DNA from: Manis javanica
Taxonomy: Eukaryota > Chordata > Mammalia > Pholidota > Manidae
Length of the DNA: 64,000 bases
Assembly: GCF_040802235.1 (NCBI RefSeq)
Contig: NC_133157.1
Coordinates: 31,823,501 to 31,887,500 of the forward strand
Reading direction: 5' to 3'
The number at the start of each line of letters is the position of its first letter. Positions within the stretch are counted from its first letter, which is position 1. Shown here piece by piece: positions 1 through 28,115 of this stretch. The position numbers and the translations under genes were made by a program. The notes beneath the pieces were generated by a model. It searched no databases and was not told where the DNA came from. It saw only the letters and a program-made list of their open reading frames with translations.

Positions 1-734
1 GCCCGGAAAGCCATAAAGCTGAGTTAACACACACATCAGTGGTGGAGTAAAAGAGCTGTCCCGGATCCCACAGGCACCAGCTTCCTGGCTGAGAGCATCT
101 TCACACAGTGGTCTGTCACCTCCTGCTCACAGCGCATGAGGCTTGGGCTTGACAGCAGGGAGTGGCAATGAGCCACTGGGGGTTCATGCACTGTGTCAGC
201 ACTGACCCCCGTCAGAGGGTGACAAGAGACACCTCATCTGCGTGGCCGGGCCAGGGCTGTGCAGGGCCAGCGGGGCTCCCTTGAGATCTGGGGAGGAGAA
301 ACGGCAGTCCGGCCAAGGACCGGGGCTGGGCCGCTTGGACAGGGCTCTGGGAGCTCCACTCACTTCTGGGCCACAGATCTCACTCCAGGCCAGGAGCAAA
401 TGCCCCACAAAGAGGCCCTTTAGCCTGAGGGGTGCTGGCCTAGAGGCCCGATTGGTAGGGGGTCACGGGCCACTTCCGGAAGCAATCCCAGGCCAGGCTG
501 GGAATTACAGGGCTGCTCGGGGTCAGTACCGAGTCTCACTTAGGGTGGGGCTTCCCATCCTTCTCACATACAAAACAGTGTCAGCACAGCACCACGTGAC
601 CACAGAGGGAGCGAGGCTGGAGGTGCCTGGCCCCCATGTGCCCCGAGGCAGAGGAAAGCATTATCTTGGGACCCCTGGAACCCACTGCTGGCACACCAGT
701 GACCAGGGCACACCTTTGGGTAGTTCTGTGTTGT

Positions 735-950
735 GGTCTAAAGCAAAGGTCTGGGGAGGTAGGCAGACCTGGGTTCAAGTCCCAGCTCCATCACTTAATG
801 CCTGTGTAACCTTGGTCATGTCACACTCTGAGCCTCATTTAAAGTCCCCTAAAATGGGAGTGGTGCTAGAGCTCACCCCTGTGGTGACTGGATAAAATGA
901 ACAGCGTACAAGGCACACTTGGCCAGAACCTGGCACAGAGTGAGCAGCTG
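735..950 (+). mobile_element. MIR
   Basis: CAGACCTGGGTTCAAGTCC, TGTGTAACCTTGGTCATGTC and CCTAAAATGGGAGTGGT match the MIR core in order. Confidence 0.8.
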
Positions 951-2982
951 GGGGTGGGGGTGGGGCGGAGGAGGAGGAGGAGGGGAAAAATGACACAGAT
1001 ACCCCCAACTCCAGGCAACGGTCCTCCCCAAAGACAGGCTGGAGGACAGGGGGCCTCGGAGGGGAGGACTTGGGGTGAGAGCACCCAGGAAGATTTCCAA
1101 GATGGAGGAACGGGTGTAGTTTACACGGTGGTGTGAAGAAAGGGCATCCCAGGACTGGGAGACGCAGGAAAGGGCCAGGAGGGGGACCACAGGGCCCGGC
1201 CGTGGATGAGGCTGGTGATGAGCGTCAAGGCCACACAGATACTTGGAGCCGCATCACAGAGGCTCACAGTGCCGGGATAGTAAGTCAGCAGCCTGAGAAG
1301 CTGGTAAAGGTCTGAGGTGGGGCCAGGGTGGGCACAAAGGAATGAGAAGGGGTGAAAGGATGCCTGGGTTCTGGTCTCACCTGGGTGGGCAGCGGGGCTG
1401 TGCTCCGGGCTAGCAAACCAGGGAGGAAGGGTAGGTTTAAGGGAGGAAGTGAACAGTTCAGGCTGGCGAAGGTGAGGCTGGAGAGCGCGGAACTTGAGGA
1501 AAGGTGAGCAGAGGAAGCTGAGAGGCCCCGCAGGGGAGACGGAGATGGAGGCGCCAGGGAGCAGAGGACTAAAGAGGGCCCTCGTGGCCCAGGCACTCCG
1601 AGGGCCACTGCAGGACTTTGGGGGTGAGCAGCCGGAGGTACAGAAAGGAGGGGGAGGGGCCGAGACACCTTTTCCAGACAGCTTGACTGAAGGGCAAGGG
1701 AAAGGGACAAACATCTTGAGAAATAGGAACCCCAGGGAGGAGTTTTAGACTTGGCTGTGGGCAGGGGTGGGGGGCAAAAGTGCAGAGCAGAGGAGGAGAT
1801 GGATGGAGCACACATGTGTGGGCTTTGTCCTCCCCCCATCATCTTCCAGTAGGCTAGGCACAAACCCAATGACTCGCAAAGCTCGGGTTTTTGTGTATTC
1901 TCAGTGTTTAATGTGCAACATCTCAGCCATCACTGTTGCATGTTGCCGTCTGAGGGACACCGATCTCCCTTCTCCACAGTCCCTTTGGTCTCTCTGCTCT
2001 CCTTTTATTGTTCTGCTCATCCCCTGCCCACTCAGGTCAGGGCCCCCAGAGCCTCGAGGCCCTGCCATGGGCCCTCAGCCTCTCCTGTGTGGGGGTCAGG
2101 CTGGTCCCAGGTGTGCGAGGGGAAAGCATGTCCTGCTCTCAGAGGTGGCACCCACACGCAGCCTGGGAAATGCCATCCTGTGGACTTCTGCCTCCTCCCC
2201 CACCCAGGTCAGCACATGAGGGGTCCTGGCACCTAGGTCGGAGACCAGCTGGGCCCTGGGCAGCCAGCCAACCCTGCTTCCCACCTGGTGTTGCCATGGC
2301 AGAATCACCAAATGTTGGCACTTGAAGCCCTCAGAAGGGACAGGGCTTGCTTGCCCCAAGTGGGCCAGCAGACCTTTCCACTCCATGACACTGCTTCTAC
2401 GAAAGTCAGGTGACCAGGTGAATAGTTACCCATATTTCTACATATTACAGTGTCAGCTGGGAACTTGTGGTCTTTGAGATCCAGGAAAAATTGCCTCAAA
2501 CCCCCAAGAAGGGGAAGCCCAGGGATGTCCTGAGCCTCCTAGCCATGCTCTTTCCCAGCCTCCCCTGCAGGCACGGTCCGTTCCTGGCTCACAGACAGGC
2601 CACTCATCCCCAGGACACCACTGCAGGGCATGTCTCCGGCCCCGTGCAGGTTCACCAGCATTCCCCTCTTGCTTGCCAGGCGTTTCTCCAGGGAAGGCAC
2701 ATGTGGCCTCTCCAGCTTCCTTCCTCCCTGCCTCCCTCCTGATTTGTTCCTCCCTTCTCTCTCAGGAGCAAGCAGATCATCTCCTTGCTCCTGCAATGGG
2801 TGTGGCCTCCTCTGAACACTGGGTGCCCACGGCACTCACATTCCCAGAGCAGGCACCTAAGCAGTGGCTTTCCCTGAAGGGAATTCTTGTCCAGCTGCTA
2901 AGACAGCAGCATTTCAACAACACTGAAGTACAGCCGGGTGCCGTCCCCACTCACAGCTACTGTGAGTGCCAGTTGAAGCTCG

Positions 2983-3057
2983 GCTCTGGTCATGTCATCT
3001 ACTCTTCACCCTCAGCAGCTTCTCATTGCCCTCCTGGCTCCACAGCCAAGTCCCCAG
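2983..3057 (+). repeat. 75 bp duplicated segment, copy 1
   Basis: Identical base for base to 17721-17795, starting GCTCTGGTCATGTCATCTAC and ending AAGTCCCCAG. Flanks differ on both sides after a few bases. Confidence 0.9.
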
Positions 3058-3894
3058 ATGCAGATAAAATCCCACCCATCTATCTAAATAGAAGATAAAT
3101 GACAGAGACTGCCTAGTCTCTCTGCAGTTCTTTTACCAACGTAGGAAAGAGCAGTTGTCACGCTCACTTCAAAAATATCCTGAGAATTAAAAGCCCTCTG
3201 AGCATCTGCCTGATTCTGGAACAAGGACTGGGGGCATGCGACAAACAGGCCCCAGTTCATGATCAGCTCCACACAGAGGCAGGCCACGGGCTGCCAAGTG
3301 TCTCATTTTGAAAGCTGGGAGTCTGGGTGTTCATGTGAAATCACCTGCATTTTAAATACTGAAGTCTAAAAATTTTAAATACAATGTAGATCAAGTAAAA
3401 CACATCTATGGACCGAGAGTCACAAATTTCTCTCGGCTCTAAAGCTAGGAAAGACTCCCCACCCTGTTGCCCAACTGGGCCCTGGTGACTCTCTCTTGAG
3501 GATGTGTGGAGGGCCTTCCCTGTTTGCAGGCACTGGGTCATGGTTTCATCCGGGGACGTGCATGTGTGGGCACTGGTCTCTCACTACCCAGATGGTCAGG
3601 CCGGCTGAAAAGCACATGATGCTACCACCCTCGTGCCAGGCGGGCTCTGCAGACCCTGAAGCTCATACCCAGGATGCAGTGGTGCCGCTGCCTGTTCACA
3701 GTGTGCCTCCTGAAACGTCCCTGTGATCGAGTGCCTCTTGGCTCTGTGTTCACTGGCAGTACCTGGGAGCGTGTCTGGCTCCAGGCTGCCCAGAGACCTC
3801 AGATACTGGCCCAGGGAGAACAGGGGCACCCCTGAGGAACTGAGCCAGGCTACAGGGAATGACAGAAGAAGCAGAGATGCCCCCACCTACTCTG

Positions 3895-4010
3895 CAGGAA
3901 AGAGGTCTGGCTTGGCTTTGTCTCTGACTTCCTGTGTCACCTTCAGCAAGCCTCTTGTCCTCTCTAAGCCTGTTTCATGTAGCACGGGTATAAAATTCCT
4001 GGCTCCTTCA
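3895..4010 (+). mobile_element. MIR fragment
   Basis: TTCCTGTGTCACCTTCAGCA followed by CTCTAAGCCTGTTTCATGT matches the MIR core. Confidence 0.55.
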
Positions 4011-4559
4011 CCAGACTACAGCATTTATGGACTGCAAAGGGCTGGGACCTATGACTGCACTTACCAGCCCTCAACTTCCCTAAGACGCTCCCCACTCCAG
4101 CTATGACCCTGATACAACCACAGAATTTCCTGCTAGGTTCCAAGATCAAACTCAAGAATGCTTCTCTGAGTAGGAGACAGGGGTCTCACGGGACCACTGG
4201 TATCTTCATGCTGAGCCCAAGCTCCTCGCCCTCCTCAGCCAGGTCCTGGCCACCTCTGGTACCTCATCTCCTCTCCTCAGAGCAGGACTCAACGAAGCTG
4301 TGGCCAGGGTATCCGGCAAGGGGCTCTGGGCCACTGCTCTGGATGCTGTCCCAGGTGTACCTGAGCACGGGTGTCGGCACCAGCAGACGGGTAAGCACAA
4401 AACCCGGAGGGTGGCCCTCAGGCCAGCTCTAGGGGACCGACACGGTAGTGCCCAGAACCCGAGTGGTAAATTCCCGTAGATGCCGGCTGGCGAGCAGTCA
4501 CAAGCTGGCTCTTCCCGTGCTAACCGCCAGCACAGTCCAGTGCATAGGGCACGAGACAG

Positions 4560-4690
4560 GGTCAGGACAGGGTCTGCATCTCCACTCACATTCTTGCTGT
4601 GAGTCCTTTTCTGGGCCTCAGTTTCTCCATCTGTAAAAAGAGGAATTGGACGAGTTCATAAATCCCCTTAGTGTTTGGAAAAGGGGAGAT
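4560..4690 (+). mobile_element. MIR fragment
   Basis: GGGCCTCAGTTTCTCCATCT followed by GTAAAAAGAGGAATT is the 3' half of a MIR. Confidence 0.55.
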
Positions 4691-5174
4691 TGTGCCTGTC
4701 ACAGTGATTAGAGGACACTCCTGGCATGTGGTGCCCAGCATGCTGGGGTTCTGAGTACTCTGCCTGAATAGGACAGTGCCTCACAACAGAGAATCACACC
4801 CCTTCCAGAGAAAAAAATGCCAGAGATGCACCGGCAGAGAAGCCCTGGTGGGTATCTCACAGGTCCCTTCCAATCTGGGATTCTGAAAAAATTCATCCAG
4901 ACTTGTAATCAAACATTCTAAAAAGAAATTCTTACCTTGAAATGACAGCTTCTAGCTTTGTTGCCTCAGAGGTGTGCAACTGCTGCTGCTGAGATAAGCA
5001 GTCCAGCCCCAGAGGGATCTGGAAGGTTCCTCCCAGCTCCAGCACTCTGTGGCTCTGCATTTGGAGATAGTGATGACGGTTCACGCAGACAGTGCAGCTT
5101 TCCAGTCTCTGAAGCCTGTAAACACACCAGTCACCCCCTTGATCATCTTGCCGACCCTGGGAGTCTGCAGATGA

Positions 5175-5265
5175 GCGAATCATGGCTCCGAAAGGTTTGG
5201 AGATGTGCTCAGAGTCACACAGCTGGCAAGGAGTGGACCTGGGACCTGAACCAGCGCACTTTCCC
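5175..5265 (-). mobile_element. MIR fragment
   Basis: GTCACACAGCTGGCAAGGAG followed by CCTGAACCAGCGCA is a reverse MIR core. Confidence 0.5.
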
Positions 5266-6059
5266 CTTCCTGCCAGGCTTCCTTAATAGGAACCCTCAAT
5301 CTCCCTGACAAAAGGCAGTGTCAGTTCACCTGCCTTCCCAGGGAAAGAGAAACATTTCAAGACTTTAAAGTGCAGCCCAGAAAGGTCAGACTTCCCCCAA
5401 CCACACACATTCAAACTCACATTTATATAACACACAAATACTTACCCCATAGAAAAACCAATTTTATCGTGTATTTCAAAATCAACTTAGAAATTAAAAT
5501 AAAAAAAAGAAGAAGAGGCAGGAATGGCCTGGGGAGAAAGTTCCAAGAGTCAGCTCCTGGGAGCTGGTCAGAAGGAGGAAGGCACATCCTTTCATGAGGC
5601 CCCAGCCAGGCGGGACTTGGGAAGCAGCCACCCACAGCAGTGGCAGAATAAAGTCCAAGGCACTAAAGCCAGGGCCCCGGGATCACAGATGAAGCTTGAG
5701 GCCCCCTTTGTGCCCACCACCCACACTCCCCACCCTCCCTGCCCAGACCTGAAGCCCCCACCCAGAGTCCAGTCCAGGTCAGAACACACAGACAGGCCAG
5801 GTCAAGTCTGCCTTTGTGCTAAGTTGTCACTCTGTGTCAGTGCCATGTGAGTGACAAAGGGAATCGACATGCTAACCCACAGGTCTAAGCAGAGGACCAA
5901 ATGTTACCCATTGTTTCAGATCAGTTAAGGCCTTGCTGCCCGAATGTGGGTCCCTGGACCAACACCATCATTGTCACCTCCAGGCCCCACCGAGACCTAC
6001 TGACCCAAATTACATTTTAACAAGCTTCCTGAGTAGTATTATCAAGTGAGCCTCACTTA

Positions 6060-6475
6060 CCACCTTCCAGCCACACCAGTTCCTAAAACATGCTAAAGCC
6101 TTTGCCTTTTAAGGTCCTTTAAGAGCCAGGAATGCTCTTCTCCAAGTTCTTACATGGCTGGTCTTTCTCATCATTCAGGTTACAGAGTAAATGTCACCAT
6201 CAGAAAAGCCTTCCCAGACTACCATCTGACATGCACTCCCCTATCAGCACCCCTCCAAGTACCGTGTCCTTCTTTTCAGGAGCACTTAGGCCAGCTGTGT
6301 CCACAGCGCCACTGTGGCATTTCTCCACCCGTGGGGTTTGCCCTCCACCAGAACACACACTCCAAGAAGGCAAGCATCCTCTCGCTCTCGTGTGCCCGGA
6401 CCCCAGCATTAAGCAGAGTGCATGGCACACAGAAGGCACATGAGAAATACCGAGTCAATTCGGAATGAGTGAATG
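6060..6475 (+). mobile_element. L2 fragment
   Basis: AAAGCCTTCCCAGACTACC, CACTCCAAGAAGGCAAGCAT and GTGCATGGCACACAGAAGG follow the L2 3' end layout. Confidence 0.6.
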
Positions 6476-7154
6476 TAAGACAAACAATCATGAAGTAAAA
6501 GACAAATAGAGTTATCCCTCCAATATTCAGGCTCACATGAACTACACTGTAAGTTAACCCATGGGCTCACTTTACAAATGGAACCTGAGGTGTAGAAAAG
6601 GGTGGGGACCTGACCAAGGTAAGCCAGCAAGTCTATGGCAGGACTTTGACCTTTCAGGACCAATACCTCAACCCATGCTTGTCTGTCCATTTGTGTGACC
6701 TGACAAAGCAGGATGTTTGCAGAGGCCACTGACCTACATTGTGAGTAGCTGCATTATGCAGAGGGACTCTCAGGCCAGCTGCTCTCCTTTTGCTGCACAG
6801 ATGGGGAGGCTTTACTGGGCAGCTTCTGCATTGCCTCCTGCTGATCAGCAGTTAGACCAACAGTCAGATGTGAGCACTTTCAGCCTCTGACCATCATAGA
6901 CAGGCATGGCCTCGCTGCTGGGCACTGGACCCTGTCAGGCAGGAAGAGCATTTTATCAGCTTGAATTCAGCTTGCAGAACCAAAGCACAGCCTTCAAAGC
7001 TCCGGGGGTTTCAGGGGAGGCCTCTATTGAGTGTTTTACAATTAAGTCATTCCTCCCACAAGCAGCACCTCTCAGTTTATAAAGCAGGCTTAGACCCACT
7101 GTTTCTTTGGAATTTGACATAAAGCTTGTGGGAGGGAGGGCAGGCTGGGGAAAG

Positions 7155-7350
7155 CACCTGGTGAGGGAGGAAAGAACACCAGTTTGGGAGTCAGACAGAC
7201 CTGGGTTTGAATCCAACTCTGGCACTAGCTGGGGGTTTGGAGTTACTTAACCTCCCTGTGCCTCAGTTTCTTCATCTGTAAAATGAATACAATATCTCAG
7301 TGGATTCTTGGGAGGCTTTGACAAGATAACGTGTGTACACCTCACAGCTT
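7155..7350 (+). mobile_element. MIR
   Basis: AGACCTGGGTTTGAATCCAA and CTCAGTTTCTTCATCTGTAA, followed by AATGAATACAAT, are diagnostic of MIR. Confidence 0.85.
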
Positions 7351-7439
7351 AGCAACTATGCCCATAGTTGTTACTCATGACAAGCAGCCTGTAGTATTCT
7401 CAGGGCTGCTGTGATTGTGGGAAGTCTACCTACCCTCTG

Positions 7440-7580
7440 TCTGAGGTTGCCTCTCATGGAGTCATCCTGATCTTACTGGAATGGAAGGTCCATACTGCTG
7501 CATTCCCACATGCCTAGAACAATACCTGGCAAATGGTAGTGTTTGAGTTATGTATTGAATGAATGAATGAATGTATGAAT
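7440..7580 (+). mobile_element. L2 3' tail with GAAT repeat
   Basis: ACAATACCTGGCAAATGGTA ends in tandem TGAA units (about 7555-7585), the typical L2 tail. Confidence 0.6.
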
Positions 7581-10409
7581 GATTACTTAGGTAACTGCCC
7601 AGGTAAGCAATGAGTAAGGAAGAAAAATAAAGAAAAGAAAAATGCAGTTTGAAAGTTCTTGTAGGCCAGTCATTCAGAGCAAGGGAAACATTCTTGGGCC
7701 AGTGAAAATGCTGTAGTCCACAATATTAACAGAGAAGTGGGCCTGAAATCCTGGCTCAGACTCTGATGTGAGATCCCAGCCTGACTTATGCAGAGGTCAG
7801 GGCCCTGTGCTCACTGGCCCTAAGCTGCATGGCACACCACATTGTGCACAATGTGAACACAGTGACCAGGTAAGGCCTGGGCCCTCCAGCCCCTCTTTCC
7901 CAAAGAGTCCCGCACCTCCCTTACCTCCCCACATTCCCCACCCAGCTGTCTGGAAAGGGGGTGGGGCCTGTCCTCCATGCTGCCTGGAAATCCGGCCTCC
8001 TTTAAAGCCAGTGGGGTGGCTTCTAGAATAGTGCAAGGTGCTTCTGATGCTTTGCCACTTGTAGCCCCAGTGAGCCACAGAAGCAGCTCACTGTTCCCAG
8101 TAGATGATCCACTGCCTCCAGACGGGACCCTCAGTGCAGGTCTTTTGTGCCCCCTAGCGGCGTTTCGATGCACGACAACTCCAAGTAAGTGCTCAGGAAG
8201 TGGCCCCTTTCTCCCCTCCCCCACGATCCCCTCTTGATTCATCATCAGGCACCTCTCTCCCGGTGTGTGCCTGCTCCACCCCCTCTGAATCCCAGTCCCT
8301 GGTATGATCAGGATGGATCAGACAAGAAGAGGCATGGCTCTTACAGGTAGATTTGAAATTCAGGTAAGGGGTCACTTGACTTTATGTAGACCCCCATTCC
8401 CCAGCCTCATAAGCATATGAACTTCATCACTCCTAAAACCACCCCCGACCCCTACCACACTGATCCATGTCCAGTGTGCACGGACACAGGGCTGTGTGAG
8501 GGCAATGTAATGACCAGGATATTGTGACTTTTCGGGATTAGTGCCCATGTACTGGGGAGATGGGGCTAGAAGCAGCACTGCCCACCCTCGGAACCACCGA
8601 CTTCTCTGAACTCTTGACTGGCCCTTGGGTTTTTGCTGCCCTCCCTCCTGCAGCCAAGGCTGTGCTTAAGCTTATTGGAATGGGTGGAAAACTTAAAGAC
8701 AAGATGTAAGAAGTAGGATTTCAGGATTCGAAGGGGTCAGAGCAGGCCAGGATGGGGAGGTATGGGGGAAGGTTACTAATAAGGTAAAAAGTAACAGGCT
8801 GGACTGTCAGCTGCAGAAGGAAGAAGACAGTGTTGGCAGCAGTTCAGTGAGAACTACCTGACGGGGTCTTAGCCAACCATAAGGGAACATATGAATCATT
8901 AGTGGAAGGCAGTTATTTAGAAAGCCAAGGAGAGCTGCAGCAGGGGGACAGGCGGACTTGCTCAGCACCACCTGAGGTGTTGAGCTCAATTATAGGTCTA
9001 TGGATCAATGGTAAACTCAGGCAGGCTGAGCGACCTGTGTGGAAGGGTGATGTATACCTTCACTGCCCCTCTTCCCCTCCTGAGGAAGGGTGTGCAGACT
9101 CAAGGTAAGAGCTTGGGATTATTCTGGGAGTCCCAGAGGAAAGACCAGGGCCAGTGGGTGGAAGTACGGGAGGAGAAGGTTCTCATTCAATAAAAGAAAT
9201 GTGCAGCCATCTCACCAAAAATGGGAGTGAGGAGGCCGTCACTGGGGGTATATAAGCCAGACAACCGTTCCCATCAAGAGTTTCTGTAACTTGAACAATG
9301 TGTGTGATAGAATCAGTCCTCTCTACACAGAGAATCTAGGAGTCCCTCACAAATTGTTATCATCATCATCACCATCAGACGCTAACGTCATTAACGGATT
9401 TGCTATCAGGGCACGCCGTGACAAGTCTGTGCTTCTGCATCCTCATGTCTGCTTGGTCGTCACACATTGGAGAGACCCAAGTTCTGCGACCAAGTCACTG
9501 TTGACTTTGGGACACAGTCCTTTCTCAGTCTCCTCGATTAAATAGTGAAAGAACATCAGGGAACCCCTTCACCCTTAATGGAATCTAACCAATTCCTGGG
9601 TGGGTAGCAGTGGTGGGGGGCAGCAGGGGGATCTTTAGCCCTGGCAACTCTTAACTGTGGTTCCAGGAGATCCCCTTCCCTTGGAGTGTCTCTCACTATG
9701 CCCACTGCTGCCACTGCCTCAGGGGACCTATGCCTCTAGCACCCCAGCCTACATAGAACCAAAGAGGCTGAGCTAAGGTTTTCTGTGGCTTGAGACAGCA
9801 AAAGGGAAATCAAGCCTGAGAGAGCATACAATTTGATGATCTGATTACAAAATGGCCTGAGTCCACAGGCCCCACCTCTCCCAACTCCTCATACTTTCGT
9901 GTGGGAACACTACCTTTCCCCAACTCATTTCCCCATTTCCTGCCTCAAAGGCCAGGCTAGAGAGCAGGGCCAAAAGAAACAATGTTTCCATCCCCACCTG
10001 CCTAACGCCTGGCTTCCACATCCCTGGATCCCACCAATGTGCTCCTTCTTCCTGGTGATCAACCCTGCGATGCCTACCCCTACCCTCAGGCATCTGACTT
10101 TACCCTGGTCCTCAACAGGACAGCTCAGTCCTGAACCCAGTTCTTGGATGAGATATCCTTAGTGGGGTCTGTTCTAAAGGCAAACAGATTCACAAAGAAA
10201 TATTCAACTTTACTCAGTAAATTTATTGTTGGTAGTGTGTGGATGTAGCAATTCTGGAACTATCTTGTGTTTATTATAAGATTGAGGCAATGTGACATTT
10301 TGATGTTTTTGGAAACCAGGGTTCTCACTGGTGACAGAAGAAAGATGCAAATATGAAATAGGAGGAAGCAAGCAAGACCCCTGTGTTGATGGATTTTATC
10401 TATTCTATC

Positions 10410-10532
10410 CATAAATAGATGGTAGAGAGATAGAGATAGATAAAATGATGGTAGATGGGTGGATGGATAAATAGAAGATATATGATGATAGATAGATGAT
10501 GATAGATGATTGATAGATGATAGATGATAGAT

Positions 10533-10571
<39 letters not shown>
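10410..10571 (+). repeat. GATA/GATG microsatellite
   Basis: The tract is GATA units with interspersed GATG variants, ending in a purer run of GATA at about 10534-10563. The three Ile/Tyr/Leu/Ser-rich open frames on the reverse strand are produced by this repeat. Confidence 0.95.
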
Positions 10572-10739
10572 CTCTCCACCAAAAAGAACCATTGGAGAAA
10601 TGGCTGATTCCAAGGCTGGGGCATAGAATGTATAAGGAAAACCTGGAACATCTTGTACCAAGAATTAGGAAAATGCTCCACAAAATTCTGGGGATACATT
10701 GAAATAACACAGAAGGCAGCATGAAGGGGTTTTCCATTT

Positions 10740-11510
10740 TGATTTGGGCATGAAAATGAATAATGATAGTAACAGATTATAAAACACTGAATTAAAAAAG
10801 GACACTTAAGTCCATACTGACATTCATAAACACATGGGAGGAAAGACCTTGTTTACATTAGAAGTGAAGTATTTAAATGAAGTGATGGAGTTAGAAAATC
10901 ATCATTTTACAGCCACCAAACTAATGTGACTCAGGAATCACCAGTGGATGCTGAAACCTGGGAACAGGATACTCACACTGTCTCAAAGTATCTCCTGCAG
11001 ATTGTTTATTAATCACAAAGGGAAATGCTACCTTTAAAGTGGAGAGATCTGGCACACATCACCTGAACCAAATGATCACAGTTAACATCACCAATAATGG
11101 GACAAAGTGCCATTAAATGCCTCTGATATGCAGCAGCAAGGAGGCAAGAACGTCATTTATGTAGGATTCCTGCCAAGAAGGCATAACTTGAATCTAATCA
11201 TGAAAACACATTCAGACAAACTCAAATTGAGGGACATTCTATAAAATAACTGAACTGGGTTCCTCAGAAATACCAATGACATGAAAGACCAAAGTAGGCT
11301 GAGGATTGAGATTAAAGACATAATAACAAGTAAATTGAATACATAGTCCTGGATTGGATCCTGCTTTGGAAAAACCACAATTGCCTTGAAGGACATTATT
11401 AGGCCAACTGGCAAAATTTGAAAAGTGTATCTGATGATGTAAGACAATCTCCTTGTTCTTAGGAAGCAGATGCTAAATATTTAGGGATGTAGGGTCAGGA
11501 TGTCTCAAAT
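10740..11510 (+). mobile_element. LINE-like 3' end, family unresolved
   Basis: CCTTGAAGGACATTATTAGG and CTCCTTGTTCTTAGGAAGCA occur in an order typical of an ancient mammalian repeat 3' end. It is diverged and non-coding; the start is approximate. Confidence 0.4.
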
Positions 11511-12077
11511 GGCTCCAGAAAAATATGTGTACAGTATATATTTTTTTCATTCTCTGGGTGTTCTCCTCTTGCCATCATCTGGCTGATTCTCTTCCAGAGT
11601 TTCCCAGTTCAAATTCCTGAGAGGTAATGTGCTTGGGTAGGATCCTCTCTACCACTCCTCTTTAGCGAGGGCACTGTGTTCTGGGAAACTGCATAGGTCT
11701 CTGACCAGCGTCTGGATTGGCTGTCTGGAGTCAGGTGCCCATCCCTTGTCCAATCAACCCTGGCCCAGGAAGGTTATGAGGTATATAATATGGCGGCCAC
11801 CACTGCTCCCTCAATGGGACTGGTGGGCAAGAGGGCCTCTTTAGAAGGGCTTGGCAGGCCCCATCGTTGACCCCACTAGTGGGTATCTCCAGTTACCTGA
11901 ATTAATCCCAGAGACACCTAAAGGCCTCCTGACATAACTTTGCCCTTCATTGCCACCCCTACTCTCAATAAACATTACAGATGCTGCTCTGGGCTGTCTT
12001 GCACTAGGTACTAGGGGCACAGGAGTGACCGCTGCTCCCTGCCCTCAGGAGCTCTGACTCAAGTTAGAAAAGGATGA

Positions 12078-26819
<14,742 letters not shown>

Positions 26820-27944
26820 GGGTGGGAGGCCTGGGGCCAGGGCCTCCCCCATGATGGAACCACATGGAGCAGTGGCGTCTGCTGCAGGAACACTGTCGGC
26901 TCTGGCTGTGGAGAAGCTGGGCACCACAGCTGGCCTCCCAGGACTGCTCGGATGGCGCTCGAGTGGACAGGATGGAGGGCACTTGGCACCTGACCTTGTA
27001 CCTTATTTGTGAAGATTTTATTCTTTCACAAAGAAGAGAAATGGAAATGACTTCTTTCTTAACATCTGCAGAGGAGGAGGAGCTGGGATGTTTGAAACTT
27101 TGCAAAAAAAAAAAATTCTAGACAAGGAAAGTGTCACTAGAACTCCAGCGAGAAGTCACTAAGTGGCCCTGAGCAGCCTTGAGAAGAAGTGAGAGGCTTC
27201 TGGAAAAACCACCTCTGCCTCTGCACACACATCACTGGCTGTGGCCCCCCAGGCCAGCCCTTCCCTTCTGGGGAAGGAGGCAGGCCGGGCAGCCAGGCCC
27301 CCAGCTGCCAGCCAGCCAGCCGCAGCCTTCCCAGAACAGGGAGTCTGCAGGGAGGGCAGCCAGGCGCAGCTCTGCGGCATCAGGCTGGTGGGGTACTGGA
27401 GCAGGCTGACTTAATGTGCCTGCCGGTGGGACCTTACTCTCCGATAAATGCCACACATTAACACAGTAACACCTGTCCCGGGACCGTGGGGATTTAGGGC
27501 AGTCACTGCAGACTTGCTCTGCAGCATTCGCGGACAGTCGGTCATGCAACCGTCACATCGGCTGTGTCCTTGTGTTTGTATCAGGTGTTCCCGATAGTAA
27601 GGGGTACCACCCGAGCTAATCAGGGAATGTCTGCTCCCAGCAAACGCGATAAAGAAAGACTGTGCACTTTAACCTCTCTCATCAGGGCCCAGAGGCTGGC
27701 TGGGGTTGTTTCTTTTTCCATTGACTTTGTTTCTGACCAAAGTGAATCGGGGGCATTCTGCTAGAAGGCATCCCTGTAGCTGTAGGGAAGAGTTGCTTGC
27801 TGAGGGCTTCTCTTGGCTTCCGGAAGGCAGCCTTTCATCCAGACAAGCTGAAAGCTCTGCCATGGGGGGTCTTGGAGGTGATCAGTCAGCTCGCTGATCC
27901 TCATTCAAAAGGTCACTCTTCTCGTTTAATTGAACCCCAAAGAG

Positions 27945-28115
27945 CACTGGCCTGGGAATCAGAGAGACCTGGGTTCAAGTCCTGCTGACTCCTTCCATGA
28001 CCTTGGGCAAGTCACTAGTGGATCTCTAAGCCTCGGTTTCCCTTAAAAAATTGGGGTTGAAATAACACCCATCCTGCCTACCTCACAGGGTCACTCTAAG
28101 GATCAAAACTTGATC
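27945..28115 (+). mobile_element. MIR within the GABBR2 3' UTR
   Basis: AGACCTGGGTTCAAGTCCTG and CTTGGGCAAGTCACTAGTGG, then CTACCTCACAGGGTCACTC, match MIR. Confidence 0.8.

Noticed and set aside
242..895. 217-residue + strand open frame
   Set aside because: It lies in an intron, has no homology that I recognise and runs into a MIR; chance frame in GC-rich sequence.
1121..1714. 197-residue reverse-strand open frame
   Set aside because: It is Pro/Ser/Leu-rich and opposite purine-rich intronic sequence; no domain, no splice support.
9248..9256. TATA-like TATATAAG near 9249
   Set aside because: No exon, CpG enrichment or ORF follows; intronic chance match.
10400..10737. Open frames rich in Ile, Tyr, Leu and Ser on the reverse strand
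   Set aside because: They are translations of the GATA microsatellite.
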